DNA of 64,000 nt from Streptomyces sp. HUAS ZL42 (lineage in GTDB: Bacteria; Actinomycetota; Actinomycetes; Streptomycetales; Streptomycetaceae): the NCBI RefSeq assembly GCF_040782645.1, contig NZ_CP160403.1:9645001-9709000 (forward strand), read 5' to 3'. The position numbers and the translations under genes are program-made. The notes beneath the pieces are model-generated. The model worked only from the letters and a program-made list of their open reading frames with translations, had not been told where the DNA came from and did no database searches. Of the stretch, positions 55,242-63,366 are shown piece by piece; within the stretch, counting starts at the first letter, position 1, and the number at the start of each line of letters is the position of its first letter.

Positions 55242-55462
55242 TGGACTTTGCCTACAAGATCGCGACGCCGAGGTCCGTGGAGTGGATCCTCGACAAGGCG
55301 ATCCAGACCCATGGTGGCGGGGGACTGAGCCAGGACTTCCCGCCGGCCGGGATGCAGGCCGGCATGCGCACGCTGCAATTCGCCGGCGGCCCGGACGAGG
55401 TGCACCTCAACGCCCTCGGCCGCAACGAGATCAAGCGACACGTCAAGGAGGCGAGGCGATGA
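55241..55462 (+). pseudogene. ACAD10/11-type dehydrogenase reduced to 73 codons by internal deletion
   Basis: The frame starts MDFAY, a normal ACAD N-terminus, then jumps directly to KIATPRSVEWILDKAIQTHGGGGLSQDFP and LQFAGGPDEVHLNALGRNEIKRH, the last 70 residues of an ACAD10/11-like protein. About 330 residues (roughly 1 kb) were removed without losing frame, including the FAD-binding middle domain. The start overlaps the APH stop, and the stop overlaps the next ACAD start, so operon couplings persist. Inactive as an enzyme; a stable small protein cannot be excluded. Confidence 0.85.
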
Positions 55463-56643
55463 CCGCCCAGGAGGAGCTGCGGCGCCGAGTAGCCGACTTC
55501 CTCGCCGTACATGATCCGCGCAGCACGCCGGCACTGGGATGGCTGCAGGCCCGCTACGACGCCGGCCTGGCGTGGGTGCACTTCCCGGTGGGACACGGCG
55601 GCCTTGGGCTGCCACGATCGCTGCAGGGCGAGGTCGATGAGCTGTTCGCGGCCGCCGGCGGGCCCGACAACCGGCCGCGGGTGAACATGATCGGGCTGGG
55701 GATGGCGGCACCGACGATCCTCGCCTTCGGGACCGAAGCTCAAAAAAAGCGATTCCTGCGTCCGCTGTGGACGGGGGAGGAGATCTGGTGTCAGCTCTTC
55801 AGCGAGCCGGGCGCCGGATCGGACCTCGCCGCGCTCGGCACCCGCGCCGTGCGCGATGGTGACGAGTGGGTGGTGAACGGCCAGAAAGTCTGGACGTCGG
55901 GGGCGCAGAACGCACAGTGGGCGATCCTCGTGGCGCGCACGGACCCGGATCGCCGGAAGCATGCGGGCATCACCTACTTCCTCTGCCCGATGAGCGAGCC
56001 GGGGATCGAGGTTCGACCCCTGCGACAGATCACGGGTGAGGCCGAGTTCAACGAGGTTTTCCTCACCGATGTCCGCATCAGTGACGAGTGGCGGCTCGGA
56101 GAGCAAGGCAACGGCTGGCGGATCGCCAACACGACCCTCAACAACGAACGTGTGGCGATCGGAGGCCGTCCGGTCCCACGCGAGGACGGCATGATCGGCA
56201 TTGTGGCGCGCAACTGGCGCGAGCACCCGGAGCGTCGTACACCGGACCTTCATCATCAGCTGATGGAGCTCTGGGTCGAGGCTGAGGTCGCACGGCTGAC
56301 GAGCATCCGCCTGGCCCAGAAGCTGGCCACGGGGCAAGAGCCGGGTCCGGAGGGGTCGGCCATGAAGCTGACGTTCGCCCGGATCAGTCAGGCCCTCTCG
56401 GGGCTCGAACTGGAACTGAACGGTGCCGACGGCCTCCGCTACGGCGACTGGACGATGACTCGCCCGGAGGAGGTGCACTTCCTTTCGAAGGACGCCGGCC
56501 ACCGCTACCTGCGCGCGAAGGGCAACTCCATCGAGGGCGGTACGTCGGAGATCCTCAAGAACGTGGTGGCCGAGCGGGTCCTCGGACTCCCGGCCGAGCC
56601 GCGGTTCGACAAAGACCTCCCCTGGAAGGAACTCCAGCGATGA
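55459..56643 (+). CDS. Acyl-CoA dehydrogenase (subunit 1 of a probable pair)
   Basis: A 394-residue ACAD of standard length. QLFSEPGAGSDLAAL near 108-122 and VNGQKVWTSGAQNA near 141-154 line the FAD and substrate sites; SIEGGTSEILKNVVAERVLGLP ends the protein. It is an ordinary ACAD, not the ACAD10/11 type. The next ACAD overlaps by ATGA. Adjacent unequal ACAD genes in actinobacteria often encode alpha2-beta2 enzymes for steroid or ring side chains (FadE/ChsE type), and that is the best comparison. Confidence 0.93.
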   Translation: MTAQEELRRRVADFLAVHDPRSTPALGWLQARYDAGLAWVHFPVGHGGLGLPRSLQGEVDELFAAAGGPDNRPRVNMIGLGMAAPTILAFGTEAQKKRFLRPLWTGEEIWCQLFSEPGAGSDLAALGTRAVRDGDEWVVNGQKVWTSGAQNAQWAILVARTDPDRRKHAGITYFLCPMSEPGIEVRPLRQITGEAEFNEVFLTDVRISDEWRLGEQGNGWRIANTTLNNERVAIGGRPVPREDGMIGIVARNWREHPERRTPDLHHQLMELWVEAEVARLTSIRLAQKLATGQEPGPEGSAMKLTFARISQALSGLELELNGADGLRYGDWTMTRPEEVHFLSKDAGHRYLRAKGNSIEGGTSEILKNVVAERVLGLPAEPRFDKDLPWKELQR

Positions 56644-57755
56644 CACTCGGCAGTCTTCTCTACACCGATGTCGAGGACGACCTTCGTGCAGCGGTGAGCG
56701 CGCTGCTCACCGACCGGTGCCGGCCTTCGCACGTGGCGGCCCTGTACGACGGGGTCCCGGTCGATGCCGGGCTGTGGCAGGGCATCGCACATGAGCTCGG
56801 ACTCGCCGGCTTGCTGGTCTGCGAGGATCTGGGCGGAGCCGGAGCGTCCGCGCGGGAGACGGCAGTCGTTCTGGAGGAGCTGGGTCGTGCGGTCGCTCCG
56901 GTCCCGTTCCTGACGAGCTCGGTGATCGCCACACAGGTGCTGCTCGAGTCGGGGAGCGACCTGGTCCGGGGAGTTGCCTCCGGCCAGGAGCGCGCCGCCC
57001 TGGTCGTGCCGTGGTCGACGGCTCCGGGCCGTGACCTCCCCCAGCTGTCGGTGGCGGAGGGCGCGCTCTGCGGTCGGGTGCGTTCGGTCGCGGGGGTGCT
57101 CGATGCGGACCTGCTGCTCGTGCCGGTGCCTGGGGATGCGGGAGTCGACCTCTACGCCGTGCGAGCCTCGGAGGCCGACGCGCGACCCGTCGTCTCGCTG
57201 GACATGTCCCGGCCGCTGGCCGATGTCGACCTGACCGGAGCGCACGGCATCCTGATCGCTTCAGGCCCGCCGGGCGCCGCCGCAGTCCAGCGGGGACTGA
57301 TGTGGGGGGCCGGACTGCTCGCGTCCGAGCAGCTCGGAGTGGCCCGATGGTGCTTCGACACCACGCTGGCGTATGTGAAGGAGCGTCGCCAGTTCGGTCG
57401 GGCCGTGGGCGGCTTCCAGGCCGTCAAGCACCGGCTTGCGGATCTCTTCGTGCAGCTGGAGGGTGCGGCCGCTGCCGCGCGCTACGCCGCGGGAGCCCTC
57501 GCGGATGACGCCGACGACGTCGAAGTCGCCGTGGCCGTGGCCCAGGCCTACTGCAGTGATATCGCGGTGCACGTCGCAGAGGAAACGATCCAGTTGCACG
57601 GCGGCATCGGCATGACGTGGGAGCATCCGGCTCACCTGTACCTCAAGCGGGCCAAGGCCGGCCACATCGCATTGGGTACGGCGGGTTGGCACCGGACCCG
57701 GCTCGCGGATCTTGTGGACCTGCCGGCATCTCCCGCCAACATCCTGGCGATTTGA
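56640..57755 (+). CDS. Acyl-CoA dehydrogenase (subunit 2 of a probable pair)
   Basis: A 371-residue ACAD. The first half is shortened and degenerate in the FAD-binding loops (LVVPWSTAPG in place of the usual SEP.AGSD), while the C-terminal half keeps RRQFGRAVGGFQAVKHRLAD and ETIQLHGGIGMTWEHPAHLYLKRA. Degenerate partner subunits of this sort are typical of heteromeric actinobacterial ACADs, where each subunit completes the other's site. Coupled by ATGA to the preceding ACAD. Last intact gene of cluster B. Confidence 0.92.
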   Translation: MTLGSLLYTDVEDDLRAAVSALLTDRCRPSHVAALYDGVPVDAGLWQGIAHELGLAGLLVCEDLGGAGASARETAVVLEELGRAVAPVPFLTSSVIATQVLLESGSDLVRGVASGQERAALVVPWSTAPGRDLPQLSVAEGALCGRVRSVAGVLDADLLLVPVPGDAGVDLYAVRASEADARPVVSLDMSRPLADVDLTGAHGILIASGPPGAAAVQRGLMWGAGLLASEQLGVARWCFDTTLAYVKERRQFGRAVGGFQAVKHRLADLFVQLEGAAAAARYAAGALADDADDVEVAVAVAQAYCSDIAVHVAEETIQLHGGIGMTWEHPAHLYLKRAKAGHIALGTAGWHRTRLADLVDLPASPANILAI

Positions 57756-58480
57756 TCGAAGAGTCGGCCGAGCCGTGGTGCGCTCTACGCGAAGCGCAGC
57801 TGCACGAGCGGCGCGGCCACAGGCGGCTCAGGGTGGCGGGCGCCGGCCCGAAGCAGGAGCTGGTCTTCACCGACCGCGTCCGGCTCACCCTCGTCTACCT
57901 GCGCACACATCTTCCGCATGCCGCGCCGGCCGAGCTGTACGGCGTCGGCCGCTCCACGGTGAGCGAGGCGATCGGCGAAGTCCGTCCCCTGCTCGCCCGG
58001 CGCGGTTTCGCCGTCCCCGACCGGCCGGGCCTGCGCACCCTGGCCGACGTGTTCGCCTACGCCACCGCAGAGCGCATCCAGCTGCGCATCGACGGCAGGC
58101 AGACCCAGGTCCGCCGCCCCGCACGCACCGGCCAGGACGCCGCGCGTTCCTCTCGGGCAAGAAGAGGCAGAACACCCTCAAGACCCCCACCATCAGCGAC
58201 GGTCAGGGCCGCACGCTGTGCAACGGCGCCGACCGGTCGTGCGGATGCACGACCAGACCGCCGTGCGCACCGAGGGCATCGCCGAGCAGTTGCGTCTGCA
58301 CCCGGCCGTGAAGGCCGAGGTCGACGAGGGCTACCGGGGACTGGCCAACGAGTTCCCCGAAGCCAGGTCAGCGCTTCGCCGAAGAAGCCCAAGGACGACG
58401 CCCCCGACGGGGAGAAGCAGGCCTGGCGCGAGATGCGCCAGTGGCGGCCGCCGCAGCAGTGGGGAAAGCACGGTCCGCCA
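57752..58480 (+). pseudogene. IS5-type transposase, frameshifted and truncated
   Basis: LIEESAEPWCALREAQLHERRGHRRLRVAGAGPKQELVFTDRVRLTLVYLR and AELYGVGRSTVSEAIGEVRPLLARRGFAVPDRPGLRTLADVF in the first frame, then SGKKRQNTLKTPTISDGQGRTL in a second and VRMHDQTAVRTEGIAEQLRLHPAVKAEVDEGYRGLANEFP in a third. These are the helix-turn-helix and DDE parts of an IS5-group transposase. Shifts near 58130 and 58235. It begins inside the stop of the last ACAD gene and meets an IS4-type remnant head to head. Confidence 0.8.
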
Positions 58481-59099
58481 GTAGCAGCATGTCCGGGGTC
58501 AAGTTCGAAGTCAGCTGCTGTGCGTAATACGTCTCGCCCCTGGCTACGGGGCCGAAGGCTGCCGCGATCAGGCCGCGGGTTCCGGTTTCGCACAGTGTCA
58601 TCAGCATCAACCTGGGGTATCCCGCCTGGCCGAGTCGGCTGGCGGGGCGGCCGAGCCAGGACCAGTTCCGTTCATGATCGGGGACGATCAGGCTGCTGCA
58701 CCCGTCAAAGGCGACCGTCCGCCAGCGCCGGTAACTCACCCCAGGAGTGGACGGCTGGGCCAGCGGCCCCGCCAACACCTCGAACAGTCGCTTGACCGGC
58801 TCCGGGCCGATCCGCCGGCGCAGGTCACGAAGCGCCTTCTCGGAAGGCTCGGGGACGCGGGCGGTCAGCCCCGCGACCAGCTTGGTCCACACGAGTCGGG
58901 CGCCGAGGTGCTCGAAGAGTCCCAAAGCCAGAACGAAGTACACCCCGACCCTGGAGGGAAGACATCGAAGCCGCCGTTCCCGCGCTCCGGTTTCCTCCAG
59001 AACGGCGTCAACCAACTCCGGGGGCACGACCTGCGTTAACTCACCGAGATGGCCGGGGGCGAACACATCGCTCGTGCCGCCCATGACAGACTGGACCAC
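58465..59099 (-). pseudogene. IS4-family transposase, N-terminal half
   Basis: From the GTG at 59099: VFAPGHLGELTQVVPPELVDAVLEETGARERRLRCLPSRVGVYFVLALGLF, RTVAFDGCSSLIVPDHERNW (first catalytic Asp), and ending at DMLLLADRAFP (second Asp). The remaining third, with the catalytic Glu, is missing; the frame runs into the opposing IS5-type remnant at about 58465. The intact left part shows a complete N-terminus. Confidence 0.85.
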
Positions 59100-59100
59100 A

Positions 59101-59152
59101 GGGCCTCTGCTTTCGGGAAGATCTTGGTCGATCCCCTGAATAGCAGAGGCCC
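59101..59152. repeat. Inverted repeat at the IS4-type remnant end
   Basis: GGGCCTCTGCT (59101-59111) and AGCAGAGGCCC (59142-59152) are perfect 11-base complements around 30 bases, adjacent to the IS4-type transposase start and the next transposase remnant. Probably abutting ends of two elements, or a terminal hairpin. Confidence 0.5.
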
Positions 59153-59189
59153 GCAGCGTTCCACGATCCTCTTGACAACCGTCGCCGGG

Positions 59190-59510
59190 CCCCTAACTTC
59201 GAGGCATTGGGTCATCGCCGCTCACACCCAACTCCGCCTCGCCCGGCCCCTGACCGAGAACCTCCGCCGGCCCTGGGAACGATCCGCCCGGCCCGGCCGC
59301 CCCACCCCCGCCCGTGTCCGCGTCCGCCGAGGATTTCGCGGCCTTCACGGAAAGACGCCCCGGCCGGCCGGCGCACCGAGAACCGGCGGCGGGCCCCCGT
59401 CGGCCGGCGGGCTCGAAGAACAAGCGCCGAGCCCGCGAGCACCCCGTCGGAAGACAAGGCAAAACGGACAACGCGAAGTCCGCCTCAAAGCGGCAGGCAG
59501 CATAAGCTCC
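59190..59510 (+). mobile_element. Transposase C-terminal remnant
   Basis: HWVIAAHTQLRLARPLTENLRRPWERSARPGRPTPARVRRGFR-like sequence, then GSKNKRRA near 59410-59440 in another frame, is the tail common to a family of actinobacterial transposases (WVIAAHTQLRLARPL...GRPPGSKN). No catalytic part remains. Confidence 0.65.
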
Positions 59511-59514
59511 AGAC

Positions 59515-60549
59515 CTAGCCAACGCCGACGCGTCGACGTACCAGGGCCGCGACGCTCACCGCCAGCACCAGTCCGGCACCGTAGAAGGCGTTCTGGACCC
59601 AGCCGGTGTATCCCAGCAACTGCAGGCCGATCACGCCGGTGGCCAGGAAGTAGACGCCGATCAGGGTGCCGATCGGGTTGAACTGGCCCGGATGCACGAC
59701 AGCGGTGCCGAGGAAGACGGCTGCGATCGACGGTAGGAGGTAGACGGAACCCGCCACCGGGTCGAAGCCGCCGACGCTCGCCACGATCACGATGCCGGCC
59801 AAGCCGGCGAGCATGCTGGCGGCAACGTAGCTGCCAGCCCGGACGGCCCGCACGTTGACACCGGCGAGCCTGGCCACATCGCGGTTCGCGCCGACGAACG
59901 CGATGTGCCGCCCCAACGGCGTCCATGTCAGCACGTAGGCGAACACCAGGCTCAGGGCGACGCCGTAGTAGAAGGACAGCGGAAGGCCGAAGAGCCGGTG
60001 CACCATGAGGTCGGTGAGTTTCGGGTCGGAGATCGCGATGGACGTCGCAGAGCCGACGAGCTCGGAAAGGCCCAGGAAGAAGCTCGCCGAGCCCAACGTG
60101 ACCACCAGCGACGGGACGTCGAGCACCACCACGAAGAAGGCGTTGATCATGCCGCAGAGGGCGGCAACTCCCATCGCGATGAGGCAACTGAGCCAGCTGG
60201 GGACGCCGTGCAGCGTCGTCAGTACGGGAACGATCGTTGCCGCCAGTCCCATGACGCTGGCGAATGAGAGATCGAACTCCCCGGCGACCAGCGTTGCGAG
60301 CGCCGCAAGGGCCAGGATCAGCAGGGCCGACTGCGACCCGAAGATCGCCTGGACCGTCGACGTCGTTGCGAACGTGTCGGGCATCCGCACGGCATACCCG
60401 ACCGCGAGCAGCACCCAGACCAGGATCAAGGCGTACCTGGACAGCAGCTGTCCGGGCGACATCCACCCGGGGCGCCGGGAGGTGCGCTGATAAGCGTTGG
60501 GACCCGTGCCGACGTCGGTCGGACTCGGGGTTGCCTGATTGGCGGCCAT
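59515..60549 (-). CDS. ABC permease of ribose/monosaccharide type (RbsC-like)
   Basis: A permease of about 344 residues with eight to ten predicted helices, the first at about 40-60. GEFDLSFASVMGLAA is the conserved GxxDLS motif of RbsC-type permeases, and VGANRDVARLAGVNV is their conserved cytoplasmic loop (GgN..AA..sGI). ATG 60549 has AGGA eight bases upstream; GTG 60555 overlaps the ATPase stop and is an alternative. Third gene of the importer operon. Confidence 0.92.
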   Translation of the reverse strand: MAANQATPSPTDVGTGPNAYQRTSRRPGWMSPGQLLSRYALILVWVLLAVGYAVRMPDTFATTSTVQAIFGSQSALLILALAALATLVAGEFDLSFASVMGLAATIVPVLTTLHGVPSWLSCLIAMGVAALCGMINAFFVVVLDVPSLVVTLGSASFFLGLSELVGSATSIAISDPKLTDLMVHRLFGLPLSFYYGVALSLVFAYVLTWTPLGRHIAFVGANRDVARLAGVNVRAVRAGSYVAASMLAGLAGIVIVASVGGFDPVAGSVYLLPSIAAVFLGTAVVHPGQFNPIGTLIGVYFLATGVIGLQLLGYTGWVQNAFYGAGLVLAVSVAALVRRRVGVG

Positions 60550-60551
60550 CG

Positions 60552-62075
60552 TCACTGTCCTGTCATATGGGGCGCCGGGGTCGTGAACACTTGCTCGAGC
60601 AGCGTGTCGGCGTCATCGCTGTCGCCGGGCGTCAGTCCGCCGTCCGCTTGATAGATCAGCACTCGATCGCAGATCGCGGTCAGATCGTCGGCCTCGCTGC
60701 TCACGATCAGGACGCCGGTGCCGTCCTGCGTGATGTCGGCGATCTTGTGAAGGATGTCCTGGCGGGCGCCCACGTCGACGGCCTGGGTCGGCTCGTGCAG
60801 CACCAGCAGCTTCGGCCGCATCGCCATCCACTTCGCAAGGAGCACCTTCTGCTGGTTTCCGCCGCTCAGCTGGCGGGCGAGCGCGTGCGGGTTGGCCGGC
60901 CGGATGCCGTGCTCGTCGATGGCTCGCCGTCCTTCGATGGCCCGCCACGTCCTGCTGAGGAAGAACGAACGCCGCAGGCGCCTGAGTCTGGGCAGCGTGA
61001 CGTTGTCCTGCACCGTCAGCTCCAGGGCGAGCCCATCGCGGTCTCGCCGCTCGGGCACCAACACGACACCCGACCGCATGGCCCGGGAGACGCTGAAGCG
61101 CGCGAGGTCCACGTTCGTGTCGTCCACGTGGAGCATGCCCGCCGTCGTGCGCGTGCCCCCCGCCACCAGAGCGGGAATCTCTTCGTAGCCGCTCCCGGGG
61201 ACGCCGGTGATGCCGACGATCTCGCCGGCGCCGATGCTGAAGGTGACATCCCGTGCGTGCCGGCCGGCCATGCCCTGCACCACGATGCGGGGCCGCTCGT
61301 CGGCAGCCTGCTTGCCGGCCCGGTCGAAGCGGGCAACCGAGTCGCCGAGCATGGCCCGGGCGATCTCGTGTTCCGGGAGGCCGGCGGCCGCGTCGAGATC
61401 GGCGATGACGCGACCGTCGCGCAGCACGGTGACGCCGTCGGACAGGGAGGCGAGCTCGTGCAGGCTATGACTGATCATGATCACCGACGATCCGCCCGCG
61501 ACTATCTGGCGCAGCATCCCATGGACCCGGTCAAGGTCACGGCCGCGGAGCGCGCGCGTGGATTCGTCGAGGATCATGAGTCCCTGTCCGGGCGCGTGAT
61601 CGCGCAGCGCTCGCGCGATCGCCACCTCGGCACGCTGGGCAGCGGAGAGCTCGCCGACGTAGGTGGCTGGGTCCAGGTCCACGCCCAGCCGGGAGAGCGT
61701 TGTCGCGGAGATACGGTCGCATGCGCTGCGGTCAATGCGGCCCATGCGGGTGGTCGGGAACCCTCCGACGCAGATGTTCTCCGCGATCGTCAGGTGGTCG
61801 AGAAGCCCCAGGTCCTGGTGGACGACGGAGACGCCCGCGGCGTGTGCCGCCTGCCACCGCACCGGTGTCCCGAGCGCGGTGCCGTCGACGCTGATCCGAG
61901 CACCGGGATCAGGGGTGTAGACGCCGGTGAGGATCTTGATGAGGGTCGACTTGCCCGACCCGTTCTGTCCGGCAAGACCGCGGATCTCTCCGGGACCGAC
62001 CGTGAGGTCGACTGCGGAGAGGACTCGGTTGGGTCCGAAGGTCTTCGAGATCCCTCGGAGCTCGAGGCGAGCCAT
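60552..62075 (-). CDS. ABC ATPase of ribose/monosaccharide type, two domains (RbsA-like)
   Basis: A 507-residue protein with two nucleotide-binding domains. Domain 1: Walker A GQNGSGKST near 36-44, signature LSAAQRAEVAIAR (altered), Walker B LMILDES. Domain 2: a degenerate Walker A (GVPGSGYEE, lysine lost), a canonical LSGGNQQKVLLAKW signature and LVLHEPTQAVDVGA. The second-domain lysine loss is typical of RbsA/MglA. The start ATG 62075 follows the binding-protein stop by one base. Confidence 0.92.
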   Translation of the reverse strand: MARLELRGISKTFGPNRVLSAVDLTVGPGEIRGLAGQNGSGKSTLIKILTGVYTPDPGARISVDGTALGTPVRWQAAHAAGVSVVHQDLGLLDHLTIAENICVGGFPTTRMGRIDRSACDRISATTLSRLGVDLDPATYVGELSAAQRAEVAIARALRDHAPGQGLMILDESTRALRGRDLDRVHGMLRQIVAGGSSVIMISHSLHELASLSDGVTVLRDGRVIADLDAAAGLPEHEIARAMLGDSVARFDRAGKQAADERPRIVVQGMAGRHARDVTFSIGAGEIVGITGVPGSGYEEIPALVAGGTRTTAGMLHVDDTNVDLARFSVSRAMRSGVVLVPERRDRDGLALELTVQDNVTLPRLRRLRRSFFLSRTWRAIEGRRAIDEHGIRPANPHALARQLSGGNQQKVLLAKWMAMRPKLLVLHEPTQAVDVGARQDILHKIADITQDGTGVLIVSSEADDLTAICDRVLIYQADGGLTPGDSDDADTLLEQVFTTPAPHMTGQ

Positions 62076-62076
62076 G

Positions 62077-63267
62077 TCACTTGGCTCCCCACGCGGTGAG
62101 GAACTGCTCCTCGTAGGCGTCGCTGCCGTACCACTCCATAGAGGCGTAGCCCTTCGGGGTGAGGGCGAGGCCGGCCACGTCGGCCTTGGTGAACAGGCGG
62201 TAGGGGACCGGCAGACCCTTGTCGGCAGGGGCCTGGCCGGCGAGCATCCGCACGACGTCGTCGGCGAACAGCCAGCTGGTGTACGACAGGAAGGAACCCG
62301 CTGTGGCGAACTCAGGACCGCCGCCGGCGATACCCTGCAGCACCGCGAGGTCACCACCCATGCCCCCGATCTTCACCTTCTTCTCGAAGCCTGCGGCGCG
62401 CGCACCGGCGATAGCCGGCGGAATGGCTGTGTCGAGCACGGCGAAGATGTAGTTGGTGTTCGGCTCCTTGATGAGCGCAGCGCTGACCTGCGAGGGGAGC
62501 TTGTCGAGGCTCGCACTGTTGTAGTTGATGCGCGTCACCTTGCAATCCGGGCACTTCTCGCCGAGGTACTTCACCGCGTGATCGCCGGTCGCCTGAATGG
62601 TCCGTGTGTCCGAGGTGCCGATGTAGAGGATGTTCGCCTTGCCCCCGCTGTCGGCGATCAGCGCGCTCGCGGTGAGCTCTTGACCGAGGAGCTGCTGGTC
62701 GATGGTGTCATGGAAGGCGAGTGTCTCGGTGTTGTGCCTGCCCGAGGGCAGGGCCGCGCCGCCGAGCAGCACCTTGACCCCCTTGTCCACCAGAGCGTCC
62801 ACCGCATGGGAGGCGAGCACGTAGTCGACATAGCCGGTGACGACGGCATCGGCGCCGCTGGAGCCGGCCTGCTCAAGGCACGCCGCGATCGCGGTCGGCA
62901 CAAACTTGCCGTCGCATACGTGGACGTGGACATCGAGGTGGGACAGCGCCTTGGTGAGCGAGTCGGCGTACACCTGGAAGGCCGGCGGCGCCATGCTGAT
63001 CGGCACATACCAGACGCTCTTGCCGGCCAGCCCAGTCGTGTCCGCGACCGGGGCGACCTTGGGGAACTTGGTGACCGGAGCGCTGTACTGCTCGATGATC
63101 GCCTTGGCGTCGTCGATGGCTGCGGATGAGGGGCCGCTCGCCCCGCCCGACGTCGTGTCGCCTCCCGCCTTGCCGGCGTCGCAGGCTGACATGGCCAGCG
63201 CGAGCAGTCCCGCCACGGCCAAGACGGCGGTACGGCGACAGCAGCGAACAACTCTGTTCGTCAACAT
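62077..63267 (-). CDS. Periplasmic-binding-type lipoprotein of the ribose-type ABC importer
   Basis: A 396-residue lipoprotein: signal peptide with lipobox LAMSAC (Cys29), a Gly/Ser linker, and a type 1 periplasmic-binding fold (VWYVPISMAPPAFQVYADSLTKAL; AFHDTIDQQLLGQ; NYIFAVLDTAIPPAIAGARAAG). GAGGAGAG at 63278-63271 sets the ATG. First gene of the three-gene importer. Despite the family name, ligands in actinobacteria include cyclitols, nucleosides and small aromatics; the hydroxylase gene just upstream hints at a non-sugar ligand. Confidence 0.92.
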   Translation of the reverse strand: MLTNRVVRCCRRTAVLAVAGLLALAMSACDAGKAGGDTTSGGASGPSSAAIDDAKAIIEQYSAPVTKFPKVAPVADTTGLAGKSVWYVPISMAPPAFQVYADSLTKALSHLDVHVHVCDGKFVPTAIAACLEQAGSSGADAVVTGYVDYVLASHAVDALVDKGVKVLLGGAALPSGRHNTETLAFHDTIDQQLLGQELTASALIADSGGKANILYIGTSDTRTIQATGDHAVKYLGEKCPDCKVTRINYNSASLDKLPSQVSAALIKEPNTNYIFAVLDTAIPPAIAGARAAGFEKKVKIGGMGGDLAVLQGIAGGGPEFATAGSFLSYTSWLFADDVVRMLAGQAPADKGLPVPYRLFTKADVAGLALTPKGYASMEWYGSDAYEEQFLTAWGAK

Positions 63268-63347
63268 GCCCTCTCCTCAGGAGTACTCGATGTGGCGTGC
63301 GCCGCAGGGACTGTATTCGATATTCGGAGAACTTCAAGACATTTGTA

Positions 63348-63366
63348 AATAATTGCGAAAATTATT
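63348..63366. promoter_or_regulatory. AT-rich inverted repeat upstream of the ribose-type operon
   Basis: AATAATT-GCGAA-AATTATT, seven-base perfect arms, in one of the few AT-rich stretches of the window and overlapping the stop of the flavin hydroxylase. It lies 80 bases before the binding-protein start and may be an operator or weak terminator. Confidence 0.4.
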
